Source: Pleurodeles waltl (taxonomy: Eukaryota > Chordata > Amphibia > Caudata > Salamandridae). Taken from it: a stretch of 64,000 nt of DNA. Below, one piece after another: positions 55,050 to 64,000 of the stretch; positions within the stretch are counted from its first letter, which is position 1; each line of letters begins with the position of its first letter. The stretch is from positions 757,171,823 through 757,235,822 of the forward strand of contig NC_090438.1 in the NCBI RefSeq assembly GCF_031143425.1. The letters are read 5' to 3'. The position numbers and the translations under genes are program-made. The notes beneath the pieces are model-generated. The model had not been told where the DNA came from. It worked only from the letters and a program-made list of their open reading frames with translations, and did no database searches.

Positions 55050-56395
55050 TTAAAGGAAATAATGGAATTCTTCATCTGTATTGTGGCCCATACTCACGGC
55101 GCATAGGCGGCATATCCATGCTGCCTCTCTGCGCCGCAGGGTCAATTCTCTGTCACCCCCTCTTTTTTTTGTTGGTACCGTATCAATCCCATGAAACCAG
55201 ATCTTATTGTCATCTGTATGTTGTCCCAACATATGCAGTGACAGAGGATATCTAATGTCTTTATTCTTAATTGCACGGACATGTTCTTGTATACGGAGTT
55301 TGAGAGGCCTTATAGTGCTGCCAACATAGATTTTACCACATCCACATCCTAAAATGTAAACATATCTTGTTTTACAGTTGATGAACTGTTTGATTTCATA
55401 GCATTTACGAGAATTGTAGCAGAACCTTTTGATCTTATCAATACCCAAGCTACAGATGTTGCACTCATGCCATATAAAGAAACCTAGTGGGCCCATAGGT
55501 AGCCACTTAGATGATTTATTTGTAGCAATATAACTAGGGCACAAGTGATCCCTAAGAGTTCTACCCCTTCAATAGATTATCTGAGGTTTTTCGGAGATAC
55601 AATTACGAATATTAGGTATTTCCAATAGTAAATGCCAATGCTTCCTAATGATCTTATATATGTCATTACTTGATGAGGAGAATTGAGTAACAAATCTCAC
55701 AAGGGTCTGCTCCTTTCTTCTTTTGTCACTATTACTACTATTCATTACAAGCGTATTGCTTCTCATTAATTGTCCTACTCGCTTTTCCGCTTTTGTCAGG
55801 ATATGTTCTCCATAGACTCGATTTCTGGATCTTTGTTTGGCTTTATCGACATGTGTAGTGAATGTCTTGTTGGTGCTACAATTGCGTCTTATGCGGACCA
55901 TTTCTCCAAAGGGGATATTGTTGATCACAGACTTAGGATGGGCACTGCTGTCATGTAGGACACTGTTACATGAGGTAGGCTTTCTAAAGAGAGTGCTCTT
56001 TATCTTATTCCCTTCAAGGTAGAATGTAATGTCAAGAAGGTCAATCTGTTCCTTGCTGTATTGTAGACTGAGTTTGACATTAAAGGGGTTATCATTAAGA
56101 AACATATGATACATCACAAGTTGCTCAACAGAGCCTTTCCATATGAGTATAATATCGTCTATGTATCTACCACAGAAAACCAATAGATAAGTCCATTGGG
56201 ACGCATGCATACCCCAGGCATGCTCCCTCTCATACCAACCCATGAAAAGGCAGGCATGAGAAAGAGCAAACCAGGAACCCATCGCGGTCCCCTGTATTTG
56301 ATGGAACCACTGACCATCATATAAGAAAAAAATATTTGAAAGAATGATATCAATCATTTCCATCACCATGTTATTATCTCGGGGAATTCTTCCCC
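55050..56395 (-). pseudogene. Penelope-like element 2: RT plus GIY-YIG endonuclease, one stop
   Basis: Encodes a Penelope-type reverse transcriptase fused to a C-terminal GIY-YIG nuclease. Frame 56369-55569 contains FLYDGQWFHQIQGTAMGS (RT), FCGRYIDDIILIWKGS (catalytic YIDD), IDLLDITFYLEGNKI, and LFRKPTSCNSVLHDSSAHPK (thumb). A single TGA at 55569-55571 is followed eight codons later in the same frame by the 164-codon frame 55544-55050. This has a Cys-rich linker (WHECNICSLG), then YVYILGCGCGKIYVGSTIRP (GIY-YIG), LRIQEHVRAIKNK, and a conserved ELTLRRREAAWICRLCAV end. The RT N-terminal part is not upstream on this strand but appears inverted at 56398-56640. Confidence 0.93.
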
Positions 56396-56397
56396 CA

Positions 56398-56640
56398 CAA
56401 AGAGACTATCTGAATATGTGGACACATTTTTACAACCGTTTGTACACAATTTACCTGCATATATAGAAGATAGTAAAGACATATTAAATACATTTGATGA
56501 TTTTGAGTGGTCTGATGACCTGATGTTTGTAACTATGGATTTTACTAGTCTTTACACTTGTATATGTAAACAGTTCAGGATTAGAGCGGTTGAAGCTTTT
56601 CTATGTACTAGGACGGCAGACCATTGGCAACTTAATAACA
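56398..56640 (+). pseudogene. Penelope-like RT N-terminal fragment, inverted
   Basis: The plus strand reads RLSEYVDTFLQPFVHNLPAY, IEDSKDILNTFDDFEW, LMFVTMDFTSLYT (RT motif A, with its Asp) and IRAVEAFLCTRTADHW. This is the RT section that normally precedes the QGTAMG section encoded on the minus strand to its left. The head-to-head arrangement fits a 5' inversion during insertion (twin priming). Confidence 0.85.
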
Positions 56641-56655
56641 TGGAACACTTCAGCC

Positions 56656-56690
56656 CTGAAGAAGTCCTTTTGTGTAGGAGGAAACGCGTT
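56656..56690 (+). ncRNA. Hammerhead-ribozyme-like motif (degenerate)
   Basis: CTGAAGAAGTCC, a 9-nt loop, then GGAGGAAACGCG resembles the hammerhead core CTGATGA-GTCC...GGAC-GAAAC. TCC can pair with GGA as stem II, and GAAAC (56681-56685) is exact. Differences are T to A in CTGATGA, an extra A, and C to G before GAAAC, so activity is unlikely. Hammerhead motifs are known in terminal repeats of Penelope-like elements, and this one lies 16 bp from a Penelope RT fragment. Confidence 0.45.
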
Positions 56691-57699
56691 GGCTGATTGC
56701 TCGGTTTGTTTAAGAAAAAGCAATAATAAAAAATGAAGATTTTTAAAAGTCAACGTTGTGTTACTGGACTTTACTGACTTTGCGCAGTGGTGCACTATCC
56801 ATATCTTTTAGCATGTAATCCTTTCCGGATTGCCCCTGTGGTGGCAGGTGCAGATTTGTGCACAGGTATAGCCATAGATATTGGGCGACAATATAGTTCA
56901 CAGAGTTTTAATATTTATGGTAGTCCAAGACAGGTGCATTCAGTAGCAGTTTACTTACCTTCAGTAATGCCTTGTCTTGTAGAGACTAGCCGCAGATTCC
57001 TTACCTTAGAATTATCCCCAGGCGTCAGACTGGATCTGGAAAAGTTTTGTGAGAAGTCGTGCCGGGAGGTGGCATTCTTTGGCTCTGCATGGTGTTATCT
57101 GTTCATCTGCGCAAGAAGTGACATGCACTGTGCCTATATAGGTGCTACCCCAGTGCTGAAATCAGTTTCTTTTCACAATTTTCTATACCAGGAGTGTGGT
57201 GCAACGAAGAACATTGTTCACTGGTGTGGAAAACTAGGGCCCTGAAAGGGGAAAAAACCCTTTCTCTAGAAATCTGTTCAATCAGCTGGAAGGATAGTTG
57301 GGTTGGTAAGGAATGTGCAGCTAAAGTCTCTAGTCTCAACCAAATAAGTAGTTATCAAAGGTAAGTCACTTGTTCATCTGATAGAGACTTTTACCTGCAG
57401 ATTCCTTACGTTAGAATAGAATTCCATCCCAGCGGTGGGTCCATAAAACCGTTAGATACCAAAGTCCCGCAGGACCAAACAAGCAAAGTGCCTATCCCGA
57501 CAGACCTGACTATCCAGGTGGTAGTGGTTCCTGAACATGTGCAGAGAAGCCCATGCTGTTGCCCGGCTGATGTCCAGGGCTGGGCCAGTGCAAATGCTCG
57601 ATTCTGCATGGCCTTCCCCCCTTCTTCGCTCCGACATACCCTGCAATGAGTTGGTCGTCAACCCATAGTGAAGGTTGTTCTTTTTGGGTCCAGTCGGTG

Positions 57700-58260
57700 G
57701 AATCGCTCTTCTTCCTTAGAGGGATGCGGTGGAGTGTAAAAAGGTAGGCAGAGTGATGAACTGGCCTTCATGAAAGGGAGTGACAATTTTCAGCAGGAAG
57801 GAAGCTCTAGCGAGAACCATTAGCCTGCTTAAGAAGATGTTTAGGTACGGAGGTTTAGATGACAAAGCCTGGAGCTCACTAACCCTCCATGCAAATGTTA
57901 TTGCCTCTAGGAAGGCCATCTTAATAGTAAGGAAGCTGAGAGGATAGTTGTGCAGTGGCTCAAAAGGAACGCACATCAGAAAAATGAGTACTAGATTGAG
58001 GTCCCACTGAGGCATGATGAAGGGTGAAGGTGAAAACGTGTTCAAAACCTATTCAGAACAGTGGATTTGAACAGGGATGGCTACTCTGGCAACCACAAAA
58101 AGGTTGAGATGGCTGAAAGACAGACCTTTAAGGAGCCCTTACTCAAAGTCTTGCTGGGCAAGAGAAACAATAAATAGAAGGACCTGAGAAAGGGGAACAT
58201 CAAGTGGATCAACCTGTTTCTCCGCACACTATCCCACTAACTTGCCCCAGCAGCAGACAT
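57700..58260 (-). pseudogene. DIRS tyrosine recombinase
   Basis: The best-preserved segment (58045-57716) reads MPQWDLNLVLIFLMCVPFEP, then LSFLTIKMAFLEAITFAWRV, SELQALSSKPPYLNIF and FLLKIVTPFHEG. The AxxxARRVSELQALS-type segment holds the first catalytic Arg region of tyrosine recombinases; here it is FAWRVSELQAL, keeping the Arg. The C-terminal HxxR..Y is not visible, so the enzyme is truncated or broken. Confidence 0.85.
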
Positions 58261-58699
58261 ACACTGTCTTGGTGGAAGGACGCCTGGCTGCCAAGATAAC
58301 ATTGCTGACTTCGGGCAGAAGGTCGAAAGCTATCAACTCTTGCTGCTCAACCTCTATGCATGAAGGCAGAGTGTTGCCAGATTCGGGTGGAGAACCCTCC
58401 ACTGCTGCTGCAACAGGAGATGCTCCCGAAAGGACAGCCTGATTGAAGGACCGATGGCCCTGCTCAACAGCTCGCTATACCAAACTCTCCACGTCCAATC
58501 TGGAGCCACAAGGGTGACTTGAGCCTAGTTGTTCCTGATCTTCTTGAGAACTCTAGGCATGAGTGGTATGGGTGGAAGGGTGTACAGGAGGCCTGAGCTG
58601 CACTTGAGATGACAAGTGGCTCTGAGCAAGAGCCGCCTTGGAAACTCCAGTGCACAACAGCTCAAACATTATGCATTCTAAGTGGTAGTGAATAGATCT

Positions 58700-59890
58700 A
58701 ACCAAGGGTCTCCCCACTGCTGAGACCTTGCTCCACCTCCAGATGGAGGTGCCCTCTGTGATCCGCTAGGCATCATTGGTTGAGTTTGTCTGTACCAGGT
58801 GTTGAACCGCCATGACGTTCCAGCCATGTCCAGAGACGCAGGGCCTCTTGGCAAAGGGTTCACATCCCCACCCCGCTCTATTTGTTATGGTGGCCTTGTC
58901 TGTTAATATCTTCACTAGCCTTCCTGTGATGGAGGGTAGAAAGGCTTTCAATGCCAGCCAGATCGCCCAGAAGGTTGATGTAGAGTCCGGATTCCACCTG
59001 AGATCAGAGGCCTCTGATCTCCACCTTTCCCAGACGTTTTTCTCATCCCCGGAATGACTATCTTTCACTACTATCAGATCTGGTTAGAGAAGAGACAACT
59101 ACCACTGCAGATCTTTTGCCCTTCTCACCAAGATCTGGACCATGACGGAGAGATTCCTCTGATGCTGTGCCCAATGGATCTTCAGGACCAACTGCAGAGC
59201 TTCCATAAGCTAGCGGGCAAATAGGATGCAGGACATGAGGCCCTGCAGCATCAGAGTAAGTCTCACTGAAACCCAGATTAGAGGCTTAAACATCGGTATT
59301 ATAGCCTGAATATTTTTGACTCACCGCTTGGGAGGATAGGCCTGAAACTGCAACCTGTCCAGAATATCTACAATGAAAGGGAGCATCTGAGAGGGAGTCA
59401 GGTGTGACTTAGGCACGTTGATAGTGACCCCCAGCGAGTGCAGGAGCGCCATCGTAGTTGTCTGGAGGTGAGAGGCAGCTGCCTGGGAAGAGCCCACCTT
59501 TAACAGTCAGTTGTCCAGATAGGGGAAGACTGGTACCCCGATCTTTGAGGATGAGCTGCAACCATCACCTTGGTGAACACCCAAGGGGTGCTAGTAAGGC
59601 CAAATGGGAGAATGATGAATTAAAAGTTCTTGTGGCCCACTGTAAACCACAGGTAATGACTGTGGGGGGGGGGGGGGCAAGACTGGAATGTGGAAGTAGG
59701 TGTCCTGGAAGTCCAGGGCCACTGTCCAGGATCCAGGGAAAACAGACACTGTGCTAACATGAGCATCTTGTCCTCTTCCTTCAGGAAAAAGATGAGGGTG
59801 CATGTCTAAAATAGGGCAGAAGCCTCTATCCTTCTTGGGCACCAGAAAGTAGAGGGAATAGCAACCACAACATACTTCTGATTCAGGCAC
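58700..59890 (-). pseudogene. DIRS reverse transcriptase and RNase H
   Basis: RT: VCCGCYSLYFLVPKKDRGFC, PILDMHPHLF, SWTVALDFQDTYFHIPVLPP (motif A, Asp kept as LDFQDTYFHI). Further on FPYLDN followed by a TGA (59507-59521) stands where YLDD is expected, so the catalytic centre is lost. Then HLQTTTMALLHSLGVTINVP, PKSHLTPSQML. RNase H: WERWRSEASDLRW, FWAIWLALKAFLPSITGRLV, KILTDKATI (Asp kept) near 59030-58880. Several frameshifts. Confidence 0.87.
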
Positions 59891-59999
59891 CCTCTCAATG
59901 GCTCCTTTGGCAAAAAGAGCCTGTACTTCCTAATGGAGCAGGGAGAGGAGTCCTCTGTCAGCCAGATTGGGGATGGTGACATGAGTGGCTGGGAAAGGG

Positions 60000-61980
60000 A
60001 TGGAGTATCCCCACTGATCAATTTTGAAGTACTCACTTGTTCAATGTTATGGACTGCCAGTGGGGCAGGTGATGTTGGATCTTCTGCCTACTGGGTGCCC
60101 ATGATAGTAAGAGGACGAACTAAAGGGGTTTTCAAGGCTGCTGGGAGGTTGGTAGACCGGATAGCCCTCTGGCTGTGTCTCCCAAGTGGCTTGTGGGAGC
60201 TGACTCCTTGGCCACAAAAGGATTGCGGAGTCTGTGGGCCTTGGTGGATGGACTGGAATGGATGTGCCTTGACGCCCCTACTGCAGCCACGAAAGAGCTA
60301 AAAGGCAGAATGGGGTTGACATGTGGCCATAGAGAGACCCAGAAAGTGAGTAGGGGGCTGGCTGTCGTTAAAGCACTCCAGGGCGAGACCTGCATTATCA
60401 CTGAAGAGGCGGGTGTCACTGTAGGGCATTTCTATAAAGTATGCCTGGACATCCCCTGAAAAGCCAGTAGATCTTAGCCAGACAAGGCATATGAGTGCCA
60501 CTGAAGATACAATTGCTCTGCCTAGCAAGTCGGTCACATGCAGCCCCTTTGCAGTCTTTGTGCCATTGGCAATAACCTGGTTCAGTATGGCTCAGGTCTC
60601 CTCCGAGACCATGGCAGAACTTGCGCAACCGAAACACCAACCACAGGGCAGGGCTGGTGGAAGAGAACATCCCCTTCCCAAAGGTATCCAGCTTCTTGGA
60701 TTCCCTATCCAATAGTGCAGTAGGGAACACACCAGGATTAACTTTGGAGGTGGAGGCCTAGGCAATCAGATTCTCTTGGGTGGGATGCTAGGGGATGCTA
60801 GGTGAGGAAAGCTGGGTCCCCAGGAGTGACGTGATGGCAGCGGGCAGTTGTCCTGTGCACAGGAGCCAGTGTGTGGGGCTTGGCCCATGCCCCCGGAAGG
60901 ACATCTGTGAGGGCTTCATTAAAAGGGAGGAGAGGTTCTGTTGGTACCACTCTTTGCTGAAGCACCTCTGTCAAGACATTCGTCTTGACTGCCACTGAGG
61001 ACAAACCTAAATCCAGGATCCCAGATGCCCTTTTCACAATTATGGTAAAGAAAGTTCCCTCATCCGTAGCCACACTAGAAGGAGGGACTAGACAAGTGCC
61101 TGGCGAGGTGTCCACACCAATGGTTTTTTTTAAGGGCTCTGGTAGCCATAAGGATCTTCAGATTCTCCCCACTCATAATCCTCACAGGGCCTGTAAAAAA
61201 ACAGAAGGCACTAGCTCTAACTCAGAAGAATGAGTTCCGGCCAGCACTAGAGTCGATGATGGGGACTGTCAATCTGACTCTGTCAGATTCATGTATAATG
61301 ATGGGTCGGCGTCGCTGTAGGGTGTCGGCAACGCTGGGAATGACCACTGGAACTGGATCCGAGGAAGGTTGTAGTCTTGCGACCAGAGCAGGTCTTGATC
61401 CAGGGTGCCCGACTGGTGTGAGGATGGCTTACTAGGGAAAATTCAGTGGGGGCACCCATCAAAACCCTGGAGCCTGAAGGTGCACTGGAGGGGTTTACCT
61501 GTCCAAAAATGAGGTACAGTACCTCATAAAATTCCTGTAGTTGGGCGGGGGTCACCCCAACTCTAGGAAACTCAGGGCGGTGCTGAGTGGACCCAGAGAC
61601 AGATTCTAAGGCTGACGCATGGGAGCAGGGCCTAGAATGCTGCCATAATTCCCACCCCTCATCCGATTGCTTGAATCGGCACAGTGAAGTCAAAGATTGC
61701 TTAGTCTTCTTGTGGGACTTACCTGATTACTTTGGGTACAATGATAAGCACCTGCAATGACTGTTTGAATCGGCCTGAGACCTTCCACATGACTAGTACC
61801 TGGAGCATTCTGGAGTAACTGGCAATGGACGACCAAGCGCTTGTGGGGGCGATCCTGCATCACCTTTGGGTTCACGGCCAAGCAGTCCTCACAGGTCTTG
61901 GAGACACGGCCTGGCTCCAAGCACCAGAAACAAACTAGGTGGGGTCTGTCACGGATATCTCCCTGTGGCAGGAACAAAAA
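60000..61980 (-). pseudogene. DIRS gag-like ORF
   Basis: The N-terminal part (61977-61690) has DRPHLVCFWCLEPGRVSKTC and EDCLAVNPKVMQDRPHK, a C-x2-C..C-x2-C pattern typical of the DIRS first ORF. Then come SAPSGSRVLM and related segments. Near 60715-60640 is LLDRESKKLDTFGKGMFSST, a stretch shared by DIRS gag proteins. Broken into at least four frames. Confidence 0.75.
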
Positions 61981-62084
61981 GGTTTACACCCCACAGGTTT
62001 TTTGAATGACATCCTCGCACACGGGAGTAAAGGTCTCAAAAAAGATTGACAAAAATTACCTCCAGGACCATTTTCCCAGTCGCT

Positions 62085-64000
62085 GTTTTAGGTGTGTACT
62101 GGACATAGGTCACTACCTATGTCCAGCTACATAATGGTAACTCTGAACATGTTGGAATCATACCCCAAGGCTTTTAGAGGACCCCCAGTATTGCCATTAC
62201 AGCCTTCTGAGGTTTTCCAGGCAGCCCCAGCTGCTGCCACCTCACAGACAGATTTCTGCCCTCCTGTTGCTTGAGAAGCTCGAGTCCAGGAAGGCAGAAC
62301 AAAGGATTTCCTTTGGGAGGGGGTGTTACACCCTGTCCCTTTGGAAATAGGTGTTACAGGCTTTAAGGGGTAGCCTCCCAAGCCACTGGAAATGCTTTGA
62401 AAGGCACATTTGGGGCCCTCCTTACATAAACCAGTCTACACTGGTTCAGGGACCCCCAGTTCCTGCTCTGGCATAAAATAGGACAAAGGAAAGGGAAGTG
62501 GCCACTCCCCTGTCAATCACCACCCCAGGGGTGGTGCCCAGAGCTCCTCCAGAGGGTCCCTGTGTTTTGCCATCTTGGATTCAAGGTTGGCAGGGAACTC
62601 TGGGAGCATCTGAGTGGCCAGTGCCAGCAGGTGTTGCAGATCCTTCCCTGATAGGTGCTTACCTAGTTAGGTGACCATTCCCCCTTTCAGGCTATTTATG
62701 GTCTCTCCTTTGGGGTGGTTCTTCAGATTCGGATTGCAAGACTCCAACAGGAATCCTCTGCATCCTCCACTTCAACCTCTCATCGAAGAAACTGCATCTG
62801 GACCCGCCAGGAACTCTACAAACTGCAACATAGAAGCAAGACGCCTTCTGCAACATTTTATCTTCAGCTCCTGCCAGCAACTGCAACTGTTTCACGGTCA
62901 TGCATCCTCTGAGGACTGCCCATCTTCAGCCTGCACCAGAAGTGCAAAGGAATCTCCGTTGGGGTGAAGGAATCATTCCTCTGGTTCAGCAGGCACCTAC
63001 GGCAACAATGACCAGCTGCTTGGATCCCCTCTCCTGCTGAGCTGCGTGGATCCTGCATCATAGGTGGTAGACTGATGTGGTCCTGACATCTCACTGATCA
63101 ACTTTGGTGGAGGTAAGATCTTGCCTCCCCACGCAAGGCAGTACCCCTGTGCACCACGTGTTTTGCAGTTGCCAAGACTTGTTGGCATTCTTCCACAAAG
63201 TTATTTGTGCAACTTGCAGCTCCAGCCCCCAGCATCCTATGCTGTGACCCACATCTTCCTGAATGGTTCTCTGGCGGCCCAGGAGCCCTTGTCGTAGTGC
63301 TGCCTCTTCTTTCACCTCCTTTGTCCCCATACTGTGGGACTCCTATGCATGCTGCCTGGTCTTCTGTGAGCTCTCTCAGTTGCTGAGAGCCCCCTCTGTC
63401 TCGCTCTCCTGGGTAGAGTCCACCAGGTCCCTCCTGGTCCTGGGCAGCGCCATTTTCCACTAACCGTGAGCTTTGCATGTGCCAAGGCTTGTTGGCGGAC
63501 TCCAGCAACACAAACCAGACTGCAATCCTCCATGTGGCGGGGGACATCATCTGCACCAAACAGGAACCCGACTTAGTCTTCTTGGGTGCAATACTGACTG
63601 TCCTTGTTCACTGGTGGTTCTTCTTTTGCGCCTTCATCTGGGTTAGCAGGTGATCCTGTTCTTCCTGGACTCTTCTGTGCTCCTTGGACTTGGTACCCTC
63701 CTTCCACAGGACCTCAGATCCAGGAATCCACTGTTGATGTCTCGCAGTCTCTCCTGGTTCTTGCATAATCTTCTTTCTCATTTCTGTGTGTGTTCTGGGA
63801 AAGTTACTGTGTTTTACTTCTTTCCTGGGCACTGGGGGGGATTCTAGTACTTACCTTTGGGGTTTTCTAGTACTCCCAGCGACCCTCAACACGCTACACT
63901 TGCCTAGGTGGGAAACCAAAATTTGCATTCCACTTTCTTAGTATATGGTTTGGTTCCCCCAGGCCCATTTCTAACTATTGTGGTTTTCACAAATTGCACT
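62085..64000. mobile_element. Partial copy of LTR family 2, running off the window
   Basis: Collinear with 22100-24440: ACTGGACATAGGTCACTACC, TATGTCCAGCTACATAATGG, GGTAACTCTGAACATG, AGAACAAAGGATTTCCTTTG, the CACCCCAGGGGTGGTGCCC hairpin, and TATATGGTTTGGTTCCCCC all recur. The first ~490 bp of the family are missing next to the DIRS element, and it lacks the SINE present in the other copy. The right end is cut by the window. Confidence 0.88.

Larger units (their letters stand above)
56790..62080 (-). mobile_element. DIRS-like tyrosine-recombinase retroelement
   Basis: The minus strand carries, in order, a gag-like region (61980-60000), RT (about 59890-59450), RNase H (about 59070-58700) and a tyrosine recombinase (about 58260-57700). 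This combination defines DIRS elements, which integrate without a target duplication. Left of the recombinase (56790-57700) is non-coding sequence with a direct repeat GCAGATTCCTTACCTTAGAA/GCAGATTCCTTACGTTAGAA (near 56990 and 57395). Stops and frameshifts occur throughout. The borders are estimates; inverted terminal repeats were not resolved. Confidence 0.85.

Noticed and set aside
56787..57245. 152-codon plus-strand frame
   Set aside because: It is antisense to the non-coding end of the DIRS element and resembles no protein family I know.

Overview
The window looks like intergenic DNA from a very large vertebrate genome, most likely a salamander and plausibly a newt. I recognise no host protein-coding gene and no cellular RNA gene. 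Almost everything I can identify is transposable-element (TE) DNA, and the TE mix fits urodele genomes: L1-superfamily LINEs, a DIRS tyrosine-recombinase retroelement, Penelope-like elements with GIY-YIG endonuclease, PIF/Harbinger elements and MITEs, hAT MITEs, long LTRs flanked by 5-bp duplications, and a tRNA-derived SINE. The species assignment is inference; the element identities rest on protein motifs, terminal repeats and target-site duplications (TSDs) read from the sequence.

Layout. 1-11.6 kb: two hAT MITEs (780-924, 3400-3604), a 722-bp Harbinger-like MITE built from serial hairpins (3798-4519), a 3.2-kb 15-bp minisatellite (5385-8556), a related MITE in opposite orientation (8706-9400) whose end is duplicated in tandem, and a dispersed repeat with ATGACATCA blocks. 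11.7-28.1 kb: a four-level nest. A Harbinger transposon with a Myb/SANT-like gene (+) and a HARBI1-type transposase (-) is split by a full-length L1 (14633-27475, 14-bp TSD). The L1 carries two long LTRs (17141-19802 and 21590-24773, perfect 5-bp TSDs), and the second LTR carries a tRNA-derived SINE. 28.4-34.1 kb: more of the dispersed repeat, split by a decayed Penelope-like element (30.6-33.8 kb, - strand).

34.1-40.7 kb: a second L1 (-), with an LTR inserted in ORF1 (36983-39119) and an RT fragment lying in the opposite orientation. 40.7-41.7 kb: endonuclease domain of a CR1/L2-like LINE (-). 41.7-44.3 kb: unclassified, probably TE-derived. 44.35-47.9 kb: a third L1 (-) with a GC-rich 5' UTR and ORF1, but no RT or 3' end. 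47.9-53.3 kb: low-complexity DNA, a second copy of the 36983 LTR family (49625-51783), and unassigned DNA. 53.3-56.7 kb: a tandem repeat of about 190 bp, a hAT MITE, and a second Penelope-like element with well-preserved RT and GIY-YIG domains, an apparent 5' inversion and a hammerhead-ribozyme-like motif. 56.8-62.1 kb: a DIRS element on the - strand (gag, RT, RNase H, tyrosine recombinase). 62.1-64.0 kb: a partial copy of the LTR family seen at 21590, running off the window.

All TE genes except one L1 ORF1 carry stops or frameshifts, so the window is mainly a record of successive insertions. The less ordinary signals are the serial-hairpin MITE with a perfect 80-bp palindrome, the 15-bp minisatellite that keeps the antisense strand open in all frames, the in-frame retained intron of the Harbinger accessory gene, and the hammerhead-like motif beside the inverted Penelope fragment.
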